Shown here one piece after another: positions 11,001 through 21,571 of a stretch of DNA of 64,000 bases. Numbering within the stretch: the stretch's first letter is position 1; each line of letters opens with the position of its first letter. Below the pieces are notes generated by a model, which ran no database searches, was not told the DNA's origin, and was given only the letters and a program-made list of their open reading frames with translations. The translations under genes and the position numbers were made by a program. This DNA comes from Heliocidaris tuberculata (taxonomy: Eukaryota > Echinodermata > Echinoidea > Camarodonta > Echinometridae), in contig CM046832.1 of NCBI GenBank assembly GCA_025618425.1, positions 71,076,187 through 71,140,186 on the forward strand. Reading direction: 5' to 3'.

Positions 11001-12793
11001 ACCGCTCTAACGAAGTGAGTGTTCCTGCATGAATAAGTAGGTTCATCATTAGACACAAAGGAGAAAGAAAGGGTTTGACTATATGTACATGATGTAAAAT
11101 CACACATTAATTATTCACAAAGCTTTTTTAAAAAGCTATGTTACAAACATGGTTGAAGTAAATGATGTTGTCTCTTCATTATCAATTTCGTTCTGGGCTA
11201 ACCTCCCCTTATTTCCAGGTCAGTTTCGATTTTTCCCCTGGCGAAAACAAAATTTTAGACTCTTCTTCCTCTTGGACCAACCTCTTCGGATTTGGCATAA
11301 AAGTATCTTTCACTTGCGGATTAAGGATTCTTCTTTAAGCAGTGGCGTAGCTGGACCTTGGCTTCGGGGTGGGGGGGGGGGGGGGGGGGGGGGGGAACAT
11401 CTGAGCCACTTGTGATCCAGAAATATTGAAGTTAAATTGAAATTAAAGTTCCTTTAATCCATCTCTTCACAATTTATGATTTATGATATGATTTTTAATT
11501 TGTTTAATTTAAGCTTGTTTTATCCATTAGTAGTTTCATTAGCAACGGCACAATAAAGGCACATCTGTTTGCGAGAGACGGAAGCGAGCGAGCAAATTCT
11601 TTTTGCCTCTTTCCGTGTTGATTGAAAGTGTTTGGACTGATGTTTAGTTTTTTATAATTCATTCGTAAACTACAAATTTGCATTCTGAAGATATTTCAGA
11701 TTAATTTCAGTATTCTGAAGATATTTCAGATTAATTTCAATTCATAACAGTGGTGTTCAGATTCGCATTGTTTGACTTAACACGTGCCACAATATTAGCT
11801 TTGCGTTTTGACGGTTGGCTTCCGAATGTCTACTTAACAACATTGAGAAAATTTTTTGAAGTTATCCCTGCATTGATGGGGTTTATGAGCAACAACACAG
11901 ATTACTTTAAAATAATTGTTTCACAGTGATTGTAAAGTCAGTTATCTTTATTTTTCATGGTTGAAAATCTGCCAGGGGGCAAATTTCCCCTTTTGCCCTC
12001 CCCCTTCAAATACGATAGTGTCTTTAAGTATGTGTTTGTGTCTATAAAAGGTTAAGTTAAAGCCATTATTATAGGAGGTCTCAAAAGTCCTGGACAAGCA
12101 AAAACAGGTCTCAAAAATTCTCGTTTCTGGCAAGGAGGCACACGGTTTTTGGTCGGAGTTTGTCCAGGGTTATGGATGAAGAAAAAAATATATAAACCCA
12201 GCTGCGATCCATTTCTTTTACGGGCATTATATTCAAAACCATATATGTGAGGACTTGATCAATAGGTCTGAAGATAGAAGGAAAGTTTTGACCACATCCC
12301 AATTTTAAACATATTTCAAGATATCATATTATATTCCACACTGGGTTAAATATTAATGGATTCCCATCATGTTAGCCCTGATTGGACAGCTAGATGTATA
12401 TGTTACATAGCTAGAATAAATTAGATGAGTTTGCATTATTATTTTGGAAAAGAAGTAACCAAGAAAAAGTTTTCCACTTTATGTTCATATTCACTCCTGT
12501 GTTCACCCCGTTTTACGGTAATGAATTGTCATTGTTATTTTTCGTATACCTTCACCTTGTTATGATAGTTACGATTCTGTTCTTATAAAGCGTGCAGTGG
12601 AGGACGTCTTTGTCAAAGCGACTACTCCTACATTTCTCGTTGGTATCAAGATGAGGGAGATTTGACTGACATGGACAGATTGCCAGTCATTAGGCTGCAT
12701 ACAGGATACACAACAGAGAGCCCGCACTCCACCTCCAGACATCTGTATTACAATCTTGGGCCTCTCCAGTGCGAAGGATACTGGTCTTACTAA
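5795..12793 (+). CDS. EGF plus fibrinogen-like (CNTNAP-type) protein, 3' five exons
   Basis: Probable secreted or cell-surface extracellular protein; only the C-terminal 250 residues are visible and the 5' exons are not identified. Join: 5795-5899, 6242-6373, 7731-7855, 8845-9034, 12591-12793. All boundaries are AG/GT and all phases match (1,1,0,1). Numbering from the first complete codon, residues 1-34 form an EGF-like domain with Cys at 1, 6, 12, 21, 23 and 32 and the motif CECLEGFGGQRC. Residues 40-250 form a fibrinogen-like region: NCAELKERDGI, then IDPDG, a paired CECS, WWVSRQGRKMPNWG (149-162), and the terminal LGPLQCEG before TAA. This order resembles the fibrinogen-like segment of contactin-associated proteins/neurexin IV, but no laminin G or transmembrane segment follows, so the protein ends right after this module. 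Function is inferred as extracellular recognition or adhesion; no ligand can be read. The join and domain type are well supported, the name is not. Confidence 0.85.
6242..6373 (+). CDS. Gene 1 exon b: start of fibrinogen-like region
   Basis: Acceptor TTTCATTTAAG, donor GTATGG. It encodes PPRNCAELKERDGITEDG followed by a YVIDPDG stretch and ends in MECLMAD, the typical N-terminal part of fibrinogen-like domains. Phase 1-1. Confidence 0.88.
7450..7682 (+). mobile_element. Retroposon (LINE-like) 3' end in gene 1 intron
   Basis: The sequence has a pyrimidine-rich 3' UTR-like part with three TTCTCTTTCTGTCC units and ends in an AATAAAATAAATCAAATCAAAT tail-like motif. It is 5'-truncated and has no coding part. 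It lies entirely in the intron before the 7731 exon; its open frame is an artefact. Confidence 0.5.
7731..7855 (+). CDS. Gene 1 exon c
   Basis: Acceptor CCGTGGTAG and donor GTAACT. It encodes a segment with an NVT glycosylation sequon, matching the region between the two conserved blocks of CNTNAP-type fibrinogen-like domains. The acceptor has a weak pyrimidine tract just before the AG, but the frame is open throughout and the phases (1 in, 0 out) fit both neighbours. A retroposon 3' tail ends about 50 bp upstream. Confidence 0.82.
7908..8010. repeat. (TA)n microsatellite
   Basis: About 100 bp of alternating TA with occasional ATG/GTT interruptions, in the gene 1 intron after the 7855 donor. 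Any translation (YIYIYI) is meaningless. Confidence 0.9.
8395..8656 (-). mobile_element. tRNA-derived SINE, reverse orientation
   Basis: Read on the minus strand, the head is tRNA-like: A-box TGGCTCAGTGG at 8647-8637 and B-box GGTTCGAAACC at 8611-8601. A body follows with TAGTGCCC, GGCATTAATCC and GTTGCTTACTT, then a tail of about three AAACCTTTTC units (8400-8432). This is a SINE copy and not a functional tRNA gene: the acceptor stem does not close and the tRNA part is fused to a ~170-bp body. It lies in the gene 1 intron before the 8845 exon. Confidence 0.75.
8845..9034 (+). CDS. Gene 1 exon d: WWVSR block
   Basis: Acceptor CCGTGTACAG, donor GTAAGA. It carries SKSCKQN, WWVSRQGRKMPNWG and GCECSY, the most recognisable block of the CNTNAP/neurexin IV fibrinogen-like region. 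Phase 0 in, 1 out. Confidence 0.88.
9336..10019. mobile_element. Nested TIR element with pyrimidine-rich interior
   Basis: The left end TAGGCCCGTCTTCATCAGCC (9336-) is matched in reverse complement by the right end containing GGGCTGATGGAGACGCACCTA (-10019). TA flanks both ends, so a TA target duplication is possible. A third, internal copy of the end (AGGTGCGTCTCCATCAGC) lies at 9487. The interior, 9500-9950, is almost entirely C/T and built from degenerate TATTTCTTTGTTTT units; its long open frames in three frames reflect the lack of purines and not coding. Confidence 0.6.
10330..10700. repeat. Minisatellite, 60-bp unit
   Basis: About five to six units of a T-rich 60-bp repeat (unit begins TCTATCATTTTATCTTTCTA) lie in exact 60-bp register from about 10381, the last ones shortened to ~56 bp. 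Apparent proteins of 190-257 residues here are artefacts of a T/C-only strand. Confidence 0.85.
11340..11412. mobile_element. Possible hAT-like end with long G-run
   Basis: CAGTGGCGTAGCTGG at 11340 matches the CAGTGGCG end shared by other elements here and is followed by a ~27-base G-run. No matching right end or target duplication was found, so it may be a truncated copy. Confidence 0.35.
11675..11742. repeat. Short tandem duplication
   Basis: ATTCTGAAGATATTTCAGAT plus the following bases occurs twice in a row, about 32 bp apart. It sits in the last gene 1 intron. Confidence 0.7.
12591..12793 (+). CDS. Gene 1 exon e: terminal coding exon with TAA
   Basis: The acceptor TTCTTATAAAG gives phase 1 entry. 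It encodes CSGGRLCQ, a DRLPVIRLHTG stretch, LGPLQCEG and a stop at 12791-12793. A different upstream AG (12568 region) would bring an immediate in-frame stop, which favours the chosen one. The 3' UTR and poly(A) site are not clearly marked; an AATAAA-like stretch lies near 13108. Confidence 0.85.
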
Positions 12794-14320
12794 GAGTAGT
12801 GATTTAGAAGAAGAAAAAAAAACGTTTTTCATCAAGAAAAATGCACACGTTTTTATTGTTTTAAAAGTGTTTTTAATCGTTTTTAACGTTTTTTTAATTA
12901 ACAGAAAAGTGCTTTCACAGCGTTCATTTTATCAAAATCACCCATTCTTTACAGTAAAACACTTATTATGAGCCTTTTATGTTATAAATATTCTCTTTAG
13001 ATCAGAGTTTGAACTGATGATAGAAAATATGAACTACTTTTGAAATAAGATTAATAATTTGCCATTAAAAATTGCATACTGGTATCAGGAAAAAAGAAAT
13101 GTAAAAAAATAAATAAGACGTTTTCACATATAAAGAGCGCTGAAATCTGTTTTCTATAAAAGGGGTTGTGTGTCCGGACACTTAACAAAAATTAACCTGT
13201 CAATTTTGCCGTTGGATTTTACGAAAAATATCAAGTGAATATTTGCAATTCATACATCTGTCAACCTGTCTTGTGAAAGATTTATGCAAATCTATGGAAA
13301 ATCTATCGATTAGTCTTCGGAACGGTCTAACTTCATGCAACTAAAACTTCCGAATTTGCACATGACCTATACACTCCAATTTTGATCTGTCGTTGTTATC
13401 AAAATGATATACATAAAAACAAAATTGGAGAAAATTTTGAATAGTGAGGGTCATCCCTCAAACAGCGTGTTCATCTTATTGTAAATTTATATATACCTCT
13501 GATATTATATGTAATTTATGATATAATTCTTAAATATTGTCTAATATTTAGGCATTTAATAGGTCGTGTATATGTATATATCTGTGGATATAAATTGGTC
13601 CTTCTTTAATTCTTCATAATTATAAGAACTAAATATCATAAATTATTACAATCATAATACCTGGAGCAGACATTGTACACCGATTTCTACCAATATTCAT
13701 TTAAGATGGATTTCAGTTTATTCTACATCTGGAGTATATTACATTTGAATATTTATGTTTGCGTTAACATATATGCTTTCATCTTATTTATTGATCCTAC
13801 TGTTATTATTCATATTATTTCAACTATATTACCAACCAGAAATGTGATATAATGGAGGAGAAGACAGATTGAAAGAAGAAGATTAAATGCTATACACAGT
13901 AATACATGACTAGCACGGTTAATTGCATTTACATATTTATGTATCCATATACTATGTGTGCGATTGTTATTTCATCTTATTACATCCATTTTGTTATCAT
14001 GGTTATTGTTGCTCATATTGCTGTTATATTTATATGGATATTGATTGATTAATTAACTGATTGATTGATTTTATTCACCAACAATAACAACAAGACAGTG
14101 CAGTGCAATATATTCCTTTACAATTTGTATATACAGAAATGTTATAGAATTGAAACAAATCATGATAATAGCTGTTAACTGGGACAAGACAAAAATCATA
14201 TGTGCCAGTCGAGCCTATATGGTCCCTCTCAAAAATGTATAGAGTAATAATAGTATATACAATAGTTATCACTATACATTGTGCTATATACAGGGCAATA
14301 TAATTAGTTATTGACTTAAT
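12794..14320. other. Gene 1 downstream region, non-coding
   Basis: AT-rich; it probably begins with the 3' UTR of gene 1. It contains the inverted partner (13165-13320) of the 1880-2110 repeat. No other gene is seen. Confidence 0.5.
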
Positions 14321-14324
14321 AAAT

Positions 14325-14415
14325 GATGCAGGGCCCGCTGGAAGAGCAGTTTGATAACTGAAGTGGCTACCCTGGGTAAATAAAACGTTATTATTTGTAT
14401 TTATTATTATTATGT
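14325..14415 (+). mobile_element. LINE 3' end
   Basis: A GCAGTTTGATAACTGAAGTGG stretch followed by a GGTAAATAAA signal and a TTATT-rich tail is typical of the 3' terminus of a 5'-truncated non-LTR retrotransposon. No coding sequence remains. Confidence 0.55.
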
Positions 14416-15049
14416 TTCAATATTTTCGACATTTTTAGATCTACTAGAGATTGACTTTAACCTGGATATAGCTTTCCTACTTTTGTCAACTTCACAAAGT
14501 CGCCGGGAAACAAATAATTTTGACCTATGGCACCAAAGAAGTGCAATGCCAATGCTTCATTTCACCTCCCCTCATTTCCCCTCTTAAGTAATATGCCTTC
14601 CACCCAAGATATTTAGTATCTAATAACACATTCGATTATCTAATAAATGATTCATAAATGTCAATAAATTGATTTTGTGGTCCTGTTTTTAAATTACCTA
14701 CAATGACAAAAAACAACAAAACAAACTATTTATTGTCATTAAAAAATAGTCATCCATATAATAAATGATTTCTTAGTTTTACAAGAATTAAACAAAAACA
14801 AGAAAGCAAATAAAGAAATCGTAAGGCGTTGTATTTTTAATATACATCAGTGCAGTATCATTATAATATCCTCTAAACTGTTATTTGTATACCTGTCCAT
14901 GTACTATACCTTTCTTTCAAGACTAAAAATAGGCCTAAATTTGTATGTATGTGATTCCCTTGAAGCATAATGGACACGTGTAACTTATTTGTTACGGGTA
15001 AAAATAAAAGGTCTTACAAAACGTCTTAGATTTTAACTGCAATTTCATA

Positions 15050-15185
15050 TGCAGAGAAAGAGAGTGAGAGAGAGTCAGAGTGTGTGAGAGTGCGAGTATG
15101 TGCATGAGAGAGTGAGTGAGAGAGAGAAAGAGAAAGAGCGAGTGTGTGTGTATGTGTGTGTGTGTGAGAGAGAGAGAGAGAAGAA
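15050..15185. repeat. (GA)n/(GT)n simple repeat
   Basis: Purine-rich GAGAGAGTGAG tracts with an internal GTGTGTGTATGTGTGTG stretch. The complementary strand gives spurious 113- and 135-residue open frames. Confidence 0.85.
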
Positions 15186-15529
15186 ACATAGGGTAAAAGA
15201 TGTAAGGAAAGATAAATAGAAAAGGAGATCGAAGGAGGAATACAAAGAAATAGATAAGGAAGGACAGAAATGGAAAATAAAGAAAAAAACAACAATAAAA
15301 TGTGTAAGCTAGAGGGAAAACAAGAGAAAAAATGGGAAATAAATTCATGATATGTAAACAACAACAATACAACAACATCAACAGCAACAACAACAACAAA
15401 TGTCAGAGAAAGAAAAACACCATCCCCCAGCAGCGGCTTAGGTGGCTGGACCCGTGCAATGCCCCACTGCCTGGGAATGTGATTCCAGGAATCTTCTGTG
15501 GTTCTCCTCAGTCAGACCAACTGGTTTTA

Positions 15530-15790
15530 GCCGAAATAGATATTGGACCAAGTGAACATTAGACAAACTGATTATTAGACCAAGTGGTGTTTAGACCAAA
15601 TGGGGATTAGACCAAACGGGTTTTAGACGAATTGGCTATAGACGAAGTGTTGATTAGACGAAGTGATTAAACTGATTATTAGACCAAATGGTTAATTAGA
15701 CGAAATGTTGATTAGACGAATTGGTGATGGACGAATTGTTTAATAGACCGAATGATGTTAGGCCATTTGGCATTTGACCAAGTGGCAATT
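15530..15790 (+). repeat. Degenerate minisatellite, ATTAGACCAAGTGG-like unit
   Basis: About 14 imperfect copies of a 15-19-bp unit (ATTAGACGAAGTG, TTAGACCAAATGG, and so on) lie head to tail. The unit length varies, so this is an old array. Confidence 0.8.
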
Positions 15791-15825
15791 TACCACAATA
15801 ACTTATCTTACATAGGTGCATCATG

Positions 15826-16012
15826 CATTATGACATTTGTGGTAAAAATGGAAATTTTTACATTTGTAGGTGAAGTATTTTTACATTTGTGGGCGATTTT
15901 TTTTTTTACAATTGTGGTTATTTTTACACTTGTAATGTTTACACGTGCAATGTTTTTACATTTGTGGTTGTTTTTACATGTGTGGTTGATTTTTACATTT
16001 GTGGGCTCTACA
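15826..16012 (+). repeat. Degenerate minisatellite, TTTTTACATTTGTGG unit
   Basis: About eight imperfect copies of a TTTTTACATTTGTGGTTG-like unit follow directly after the preceding minisatellite, with no unique DNA of note between them. The 99-residue open frame across it is an artefact. Confidence 0.8.
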
Positions 16013-16700
16013 GGGGGTAATAAAGGTAGTGTGGCGGTAGTGGTAAAATGATAGTAGATGTAGGAGTGTAGTAGAGGTAGGGGAGTAGTAGAGGGAGAAT
16101 GGTGGTAGAGGTAGGATGGTAGTAGAGGTAGGATAGGTAGATTGGTAGTAAAAGGGGAATTAAAGTAGAGGAAGGTTTGTAGCAGAGGTAGGATGGTAGT
16201 AGAGGGATAATGAAAAAGGTAGAATCGTATTAGATGATGGATTGAAGCAGAGCTATGATGGTAGTAAAGATAGGATTGTACAGGTAAATAGAGGTAGGAC
16301 GGTAGTAGAGGCAGGATGGGGGTGGAGGTGTGATGGTAGGAGTGGTAGTAAGGTTAGAATGGAAGTAGAGGTATAACTGTAAAAGAAGCATGAGAAGTAG
16401 GCGAGTAGAGGTAGGATTTTAGTTGAAGTTTTATGGTACTAGTAGATGTAAGATGGAAGCAGAGGAAGGATGGTAAAAAAAAATTAAGGGAGCAGTAGCG
16501 GTTGGATGGTATAGTATAGGGAGAGTGGTTTTGGAGGTAGGATAGTAGTAGAGGTAGGATGGTAGGAGAGTTAGGTTGGTAGTATATGAAGGACTGTACA
16601 TGTAGTACAGAATGGTAGTAGAGGTGGGACTGTATTAGAGGTAGGATGGTAGCAGAGTTAGGTTGGTAGTAAAAGGGAGAATAAAAGTAGAGGAAGGATT

Positions 16701-17082
16701 ATAGCAGACAGTGGCGATTTAGGGGGGGGGGGCAATACCGGCCCGTGCCCCCCCCCTTTTTGAACGAAAAGTATACATTGTGCACCCTTTTTTTCTTGCG
16801 CCCCCTTTTTTTATTGCGCCCCCTTTTAGAAGTGAAACTTTTTTTTTTGTTGCTTGTCAGAGAATTATGGAGGAAATCTGACCCCCCCCCCCCCCACACT
16901 GAGCGAATTTTGGAGGGCTGGCGAAAAAAATTCTCCCCCCCCCCCCCCCCGAGTGACTTTTGAAGGGCTGGCGAGAAGAAAAAAATACGGATCTCCCTCC
17001 AAGCAGTTCCCCAAAGTTAACAGCCCTGCATTTGAGTGTCCCCTTTTTTCACAAAATCATGGATCCGCTCCTGGTAGCAGAG
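16701..17082. mobile_element. hAT-like MITE in the 17-bp array
   Basis: The element 16709-17074 starts CAGTGGCGATTTAG and ends CATGGATCCGCTCCTG (inverted, imperfect). It is flanked by ATAGCAGA (16701-16708) and GTAGCAGA (17075-17082), an 8-bp duplication with one difference, as expected for hAT transposons. The interior has G- and C-runs and no transposase. Confidence 0.7.
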
Positions 17083-18542
17083 GCAGGACGGTAGTAGAGG
17101 TAGGGTGGGAGTAGATGCAGGAATGGTAGTAGAGTTAGGAGAGGTAGTAGAGGTAGGATGGTAGTAGAGGGACAGTGGAATTAGAGGGATAATGAAAAAT
17201 GTAGAATTGTATTAGAAGTTAGATTGTAGTAGAGCTAGGATGATAGTAGAGGTAGGATGAGAGTGGAGGTATGATGGTAGTAGAGGTAGGATGGGAGTGG
17301 AGGTATCATGGTAGTAGAGGTAGGATGGTAGTAGAGGTAGGATGGTAGCAGATAGAGAATGGAAATAGAGGGAAAATGGAAATAGAAGGATAATGAAAAA
17401 GATTGCATTATATTAGTGGTGGGGTGGTAGTAGACGTAGGGTGGTAGTAGAGGAAGGATTGTAGTAGAGGTAGCATGGTAATAGAGCTAGGTAGGATGGT
17501 AGGAGAGGTAGGATGGTAGGAGAGGTAGGATGGTAGTAAAGGAAGGATGGTAGGAGAGGTAGGATGGTAGTAGAGTAAGGATGGTAGTAGAGGTAGGATG
17601 GTAGTAGAGGTAGGATGGTAGTAGAGGTAGGATGGTAGTAGAGTAAGGATGGTAGTAGAGTAAGGATGGTAGTAGAGTAAGGATGGTAGTAGAGGAAGGA
17701 TGGTAGTAGAGTAAGGATGGTAGTAGAGGTAGGATGGTAGTAGAGGAAGGATGGTAGTAGAGGTAGGATGGTAGTAGAGGTAGGATGGTAGTAGAGTAAG
17801 GATGGTAGTAGAGGAAGGATGGTAGTAGAGGAAGGATGGTAGTAGAGGAAGGATGGTAGTAGAGGAAGGATGGTAGTAGAGGAAGGATGGTTAGAGGAAG
17901 GAGAGAAAATAAAGGTAGGATGGGAGTAGATGGAGAAGAAGAATAGAGTAAGAATGGAAGTAGAGGTAGAATGGTAAAAGAAGTAGGCAAGTGGAGGTAG
18001 GATTCTAGTTTAAGTTTTATGGTAGTAGTAGATGTAGGATGTAAGAAGAGGAAGGATGATAAAGGGAGCAGTAACGGTTGAATGGTATACTATAGGGAGA
18101 ATGGTTGTGGAGGTAGGATGATAGTAGAGGTAGGATGGTAGGCGAGGTAGGGTGGTAGGAGAGGTAAGTTGGTATTAAAGGGTGAATTAAGTAGAGGAAG
18201 GATTTAGCAGAGGTAGGGCGGTAGTAGAGGTAGGGTGGAAGTAGATGTAGAAGAGTAGTAGATGAGAATGAAAAAAACAAACAATAGAATTGTATTAGGT
18301 GTTGGATTGTAGTAGAGCTAGGATGGTAATAGAGGTAGGATTGCAGTAGAGGTAGCATGGTAGTATAGCTGGGGGGGGGGGTGAGTTAATAGAAGTATGA
18401 TGGTGGGAGAGGGAGAATGGAAGAAAAGGGATAATGAAAAAGGTAGAAATGTATTAGATGTAGGATTGTACATGTAGTCATGGTAGAAGAGGTAGGATGT
18501 TAGTAGAGGAAGGATGGTAGTAGGGAAAAGATGGTAGTAGAG

Positions 18543-18626
18543 AAATGAGTTTAGTTTGAGTTTAATTTTTCTATTCACGGAAATAAAAGCCTGCATTCAG
18601 CCGGATGGCTGCTTTTCAGCAGCTGG
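18543..18626 (-). mobile_element. LINE 3'-tail fragment in array (copy 1)
   Basis: An ~80-bp insert read on the minus strand as CTGCTGAAAAGCAGCCATCC, then GCAGGCTTTTATTTCC, ending in AAACTCAAAC-type repeats. This is the shape of a severely 5'-truncated retroposon terminus. Three related copies lie at 20734, 21117 and 24446. Confidence 0.6.
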
Positions 18627-20733
18627 TAGTAGAGGTACGATTGTAGGAGACGTTGGATGGTAGTAGAGGTAGGATGGTAGTAGAGGTAGGATGGTAGGAG
18701 AGGTAGGTGGTAAGAGAGGGAGGATGGTAGGAGAGCAAGAATGGCAGTAGAGGCAGGATGGTAGGAGAGGTAAGGTGGTAGTAGAGGAAGGATGGTAGTA
18801 GAGGTAGGATGGTAGTAGAGGAAGGATGGTAGTAGAGATAGGATGGTTGGAGAGGTAGGAGGGTAGTAGAGGTAGGATGGTAGTAGAGTAAAGGATGGTA
18901 GTAGAGGTAGGATGGTAGTAGAGGAAGGATGGTAGGATGGTAGTAGAGGAAAGATGGTAGTAGAGGAAGAATGGTAGTAGAGGAAAGGTGGTAGTAGAGG
19001 TAGAATGGTAGTAGAGGTAGGATGGTAGTAGAGGTAGTATGGTAGTAGAGGAAGGATGGTAGTAGAGGAAGGATGGTAGTAGAGGAAGAATGGTAGTAGA
19101 GGAAGGGTGGTAGTAGAGGAAGGATGGTAGTAGAGGTAGAATGGTAGTAGAGGAAGAATGGTAGTAGAGGAAGAATGGTAGTAGAGGAAGGGTGGTAGTA
19201 GAGGTAGAATGGTAGTAGAGGTAGGATGGTAGTAGAGGTAGCATGGTAGTAGAGGAAGGATGGTAGTAGAGATAGAATGGTAGTAGAGGCAGGATGGTAG
19301 GAGAGGTAGGGTGGTAGTAGAGGAAGGATGGTAGTAGAGGTAGGATGGTAGTAGAGGAAGGATGGTAGTAGAGGTAGTATGGTAGTAGAGGAAGGATGGT
19401 AATAGAGGAAGGATGGTAGTAGAGGAAGAATGGTAGTAGAGGAAGGGTGGTAGTAGAGGAAGGATGGTAGTAGAGGTAGAATGGTAGTAGAGGAAGGATG
19501 GTAGTAGAGGAAGAATGGTAGTAGAGGAAGGGTGGTAGTAGAGGTAGAATGGTAGTAGAGGAAGGATGGTAGTAGAGGTAGAATGGTAGTAGAGGCAGGA
19601 TGGTAGGAGAGGTAGGGTGGTAGTAGAGGAAGGATGGTAGTAGAGGAAGGATGGTAGTAGAGGAAGGATGGTAGTAGAGGATTAATGGTAATAGAGGTAG
19701 GATGGTAGTATAGGTAGGGGAGTAGTAAAGGTATGATGGTAGTAGAGGTAGGATGGTCGTAGAGGTATGATGGTCGTAGAGGTATGATGGTAATAGAGGT
19801 AGGATGGTAGTAGAGGTAGGATGGTGGTAGAGGTAGGATCGTAGGAGAGTTAGAATGGTAGGAGAGGTAGGATGGTAGTAGAGGAAGGATGGTAGTAGAG
19901 ATAGAATGGTAGTAGAGGCAGGATGGTAGGAGAGGTAGGGTGGTAGTAGAGGAAGGATGGTAGTAGAGGTAGGATGGTAGTAGAGGAAGGATGGTAGTAG
20001 AGGTAGTATGGTAGTAGAGGAAGGATGGTAATAGAGGAAGGATGGTAGTAGAGGAAGAATGGTAGTAGAGGAAGGGTGGTAGTAGAGGAAGGATGGTAGT
20101 AGAGGTAGAATGGTAGTAGAGGAAGGATGGTAGTAGAGGAAGAATGGTAGTAGAGGAAGGGTGGTAGTAGAGGTAGAATGGTAGTAGAGGAAGGATGGTA
20201 GTAGAGGTAGAATGGTAGTAGAGGCAGGATGGTAGGAGAGGTAGGGTGGTAGTAGAGGAAGGATGGTAGTAGAGGTAGGATGGTAGTAGAGGAAGGATGG
20301 TAGTAGAGGTAGGATGGTTGGAGAGGTAGGAGGTTAGTAGAGGTAGAATGGTAGTAGAGGTAGGCTGGTAGTAGAGGTAGGATGGTAGTAGAGGAAGGAT
20401 GGTAGTAGAGGAAGGATGGTAGTAGAGGAAGGATGGTAGTAGAGGATTAATGGTAATAGAGGTAGGATGGTAGTATAGGTAGGGGAGTAGTAAAGGTATG
20501 ATGGTAGTAGAGGTAGGATGGTCGTAGAGGTATGATGGTCGTAGAGGTATGATGGTAATAGAGGTAGGATGGTAGTAGAGGTAGGATGGTGGTAGATGTA
20601 GGATCGTAGGAGAGTTAGAATGGTAGGAGAGGTAGGATGGTAGTAGAGGAAGGATGGTAGTAGAGGTAGGATGGTAGTAGAGGAAGAATGGTAGTAGAGG
20701 AAGGATGGTAGTAGAGGTAGGATGGTAGTAGAG

Positions 20734-20820
20734 GAACGAGTTTTGAGTTTGAGTTCGATTTATTTATTCAAGGAAATAAAAGCCTGCATTCAGTAGGGTG
20801 GCTGCTTTTCAGCAGATAGT
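20734..20820 (-). mobile_element. LINE 3'-tail fragment in array (copy 2)
   Basis: Same ~80-bp tail as at 18543 but with CCCTAC in place of CCATCC. It is nearly identical, including ~100 bp of array on both sides, to the copy 383 bp downstream, so these two arose by array duplication and not by separate insertion. Confidence 0.6.
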
Positions 20821-21116
20821 AGTAGAGGTAGGATAGGAGTAGAGGTAGGATGGTAGTAGAGGAAGGATGGTAGTAGAGGTAGGATGGTAGTAGAGGTAGG
20901 ATGGTAGTAGAGGAAGGATGGTAGTAGAGGTAGGATGGTAGTAGAGGTAGGATGGTAGTAGAGGAAGGATGGTAGTAGAGGTAGGATGGTAGTAGAGGAA
21001 GAATGGTAGTAGAGGAAGGGTGGTAGTAGAGGTAGGATGGTAGTAGAGGTAGGATGGTAGTAGAGGAAGAATGGTAGTAGAGGAAGGATGGTAGTAGAGG
21101 TAGGATGGTAGTAGAG

Positions 21117-21203
21117 GAACGAGTTTTGAGTTTGAGTTCGATTTATTTATTCAAGGAAATAAAAGCCTGCATTCAGTAGGGTGGCTGCTTTTCAGCAGAT
21201 AGT
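21117..21203 (-). mobile_element. LINE 3'-tail fragment in array (copy 3)
   Basis: A near-exact duplicate of the copy at 20734, sharing its flanks (see that entry). Confidence 0.6.
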
Positions 21204-21571
21204 AGTAGAGGTAGGATAGGAGTAGAGGTAGGATGGTAGTAGAGGAAGGATGGTAGTAGAGGTAGGATGGTAGTAGAGGTAGGATGGTAGTAGAGGAAGG
21301 ATGGTAGTAGAGGTAGGATGGTAGTAGAGGTAGGATGGTAGTAGAGGAAGGATGGTAGTAGAGAAAGGATGGTAGCAGAGGTAGGATGGTAGTAGAGGTA
21401 GGATGGTAGTAGAGGTAGGATGGTAGTAGAGGAAGGATGGTAGTAGAGAAAGGATGGTAGCAGAGGTTGGATGGTAGTAGAGGAAGGATGGTAGTAGAGG
21501 TAGGATGGTTGGAGAGGTAGGATGGTAGTAGAGGTAGGATGGTAGTAGAGGAAGGATGGTAGTAGAGGTAG

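Larger units (their letters stand above)
9206..11030. mobile_element. Inverted-repeat-rich element block in gene 1 last intron
   Basis: Related ends containing TTAGACCGCTCT, GAACGGTTC and CTTTCACACT occur at 9206-9300 and, in both orientations, at 10845-11020. The right end folds repeatedly, for example GACCACCTCCCGAGGTGGTC near 10892 and TTCTGGAGCGATCCAGAA near 10913. The block looks like one palindromic MITE, or two of them, holding a nested element and minisatellite DNA. The precise ends are not fixed. Confidence 0.5.
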
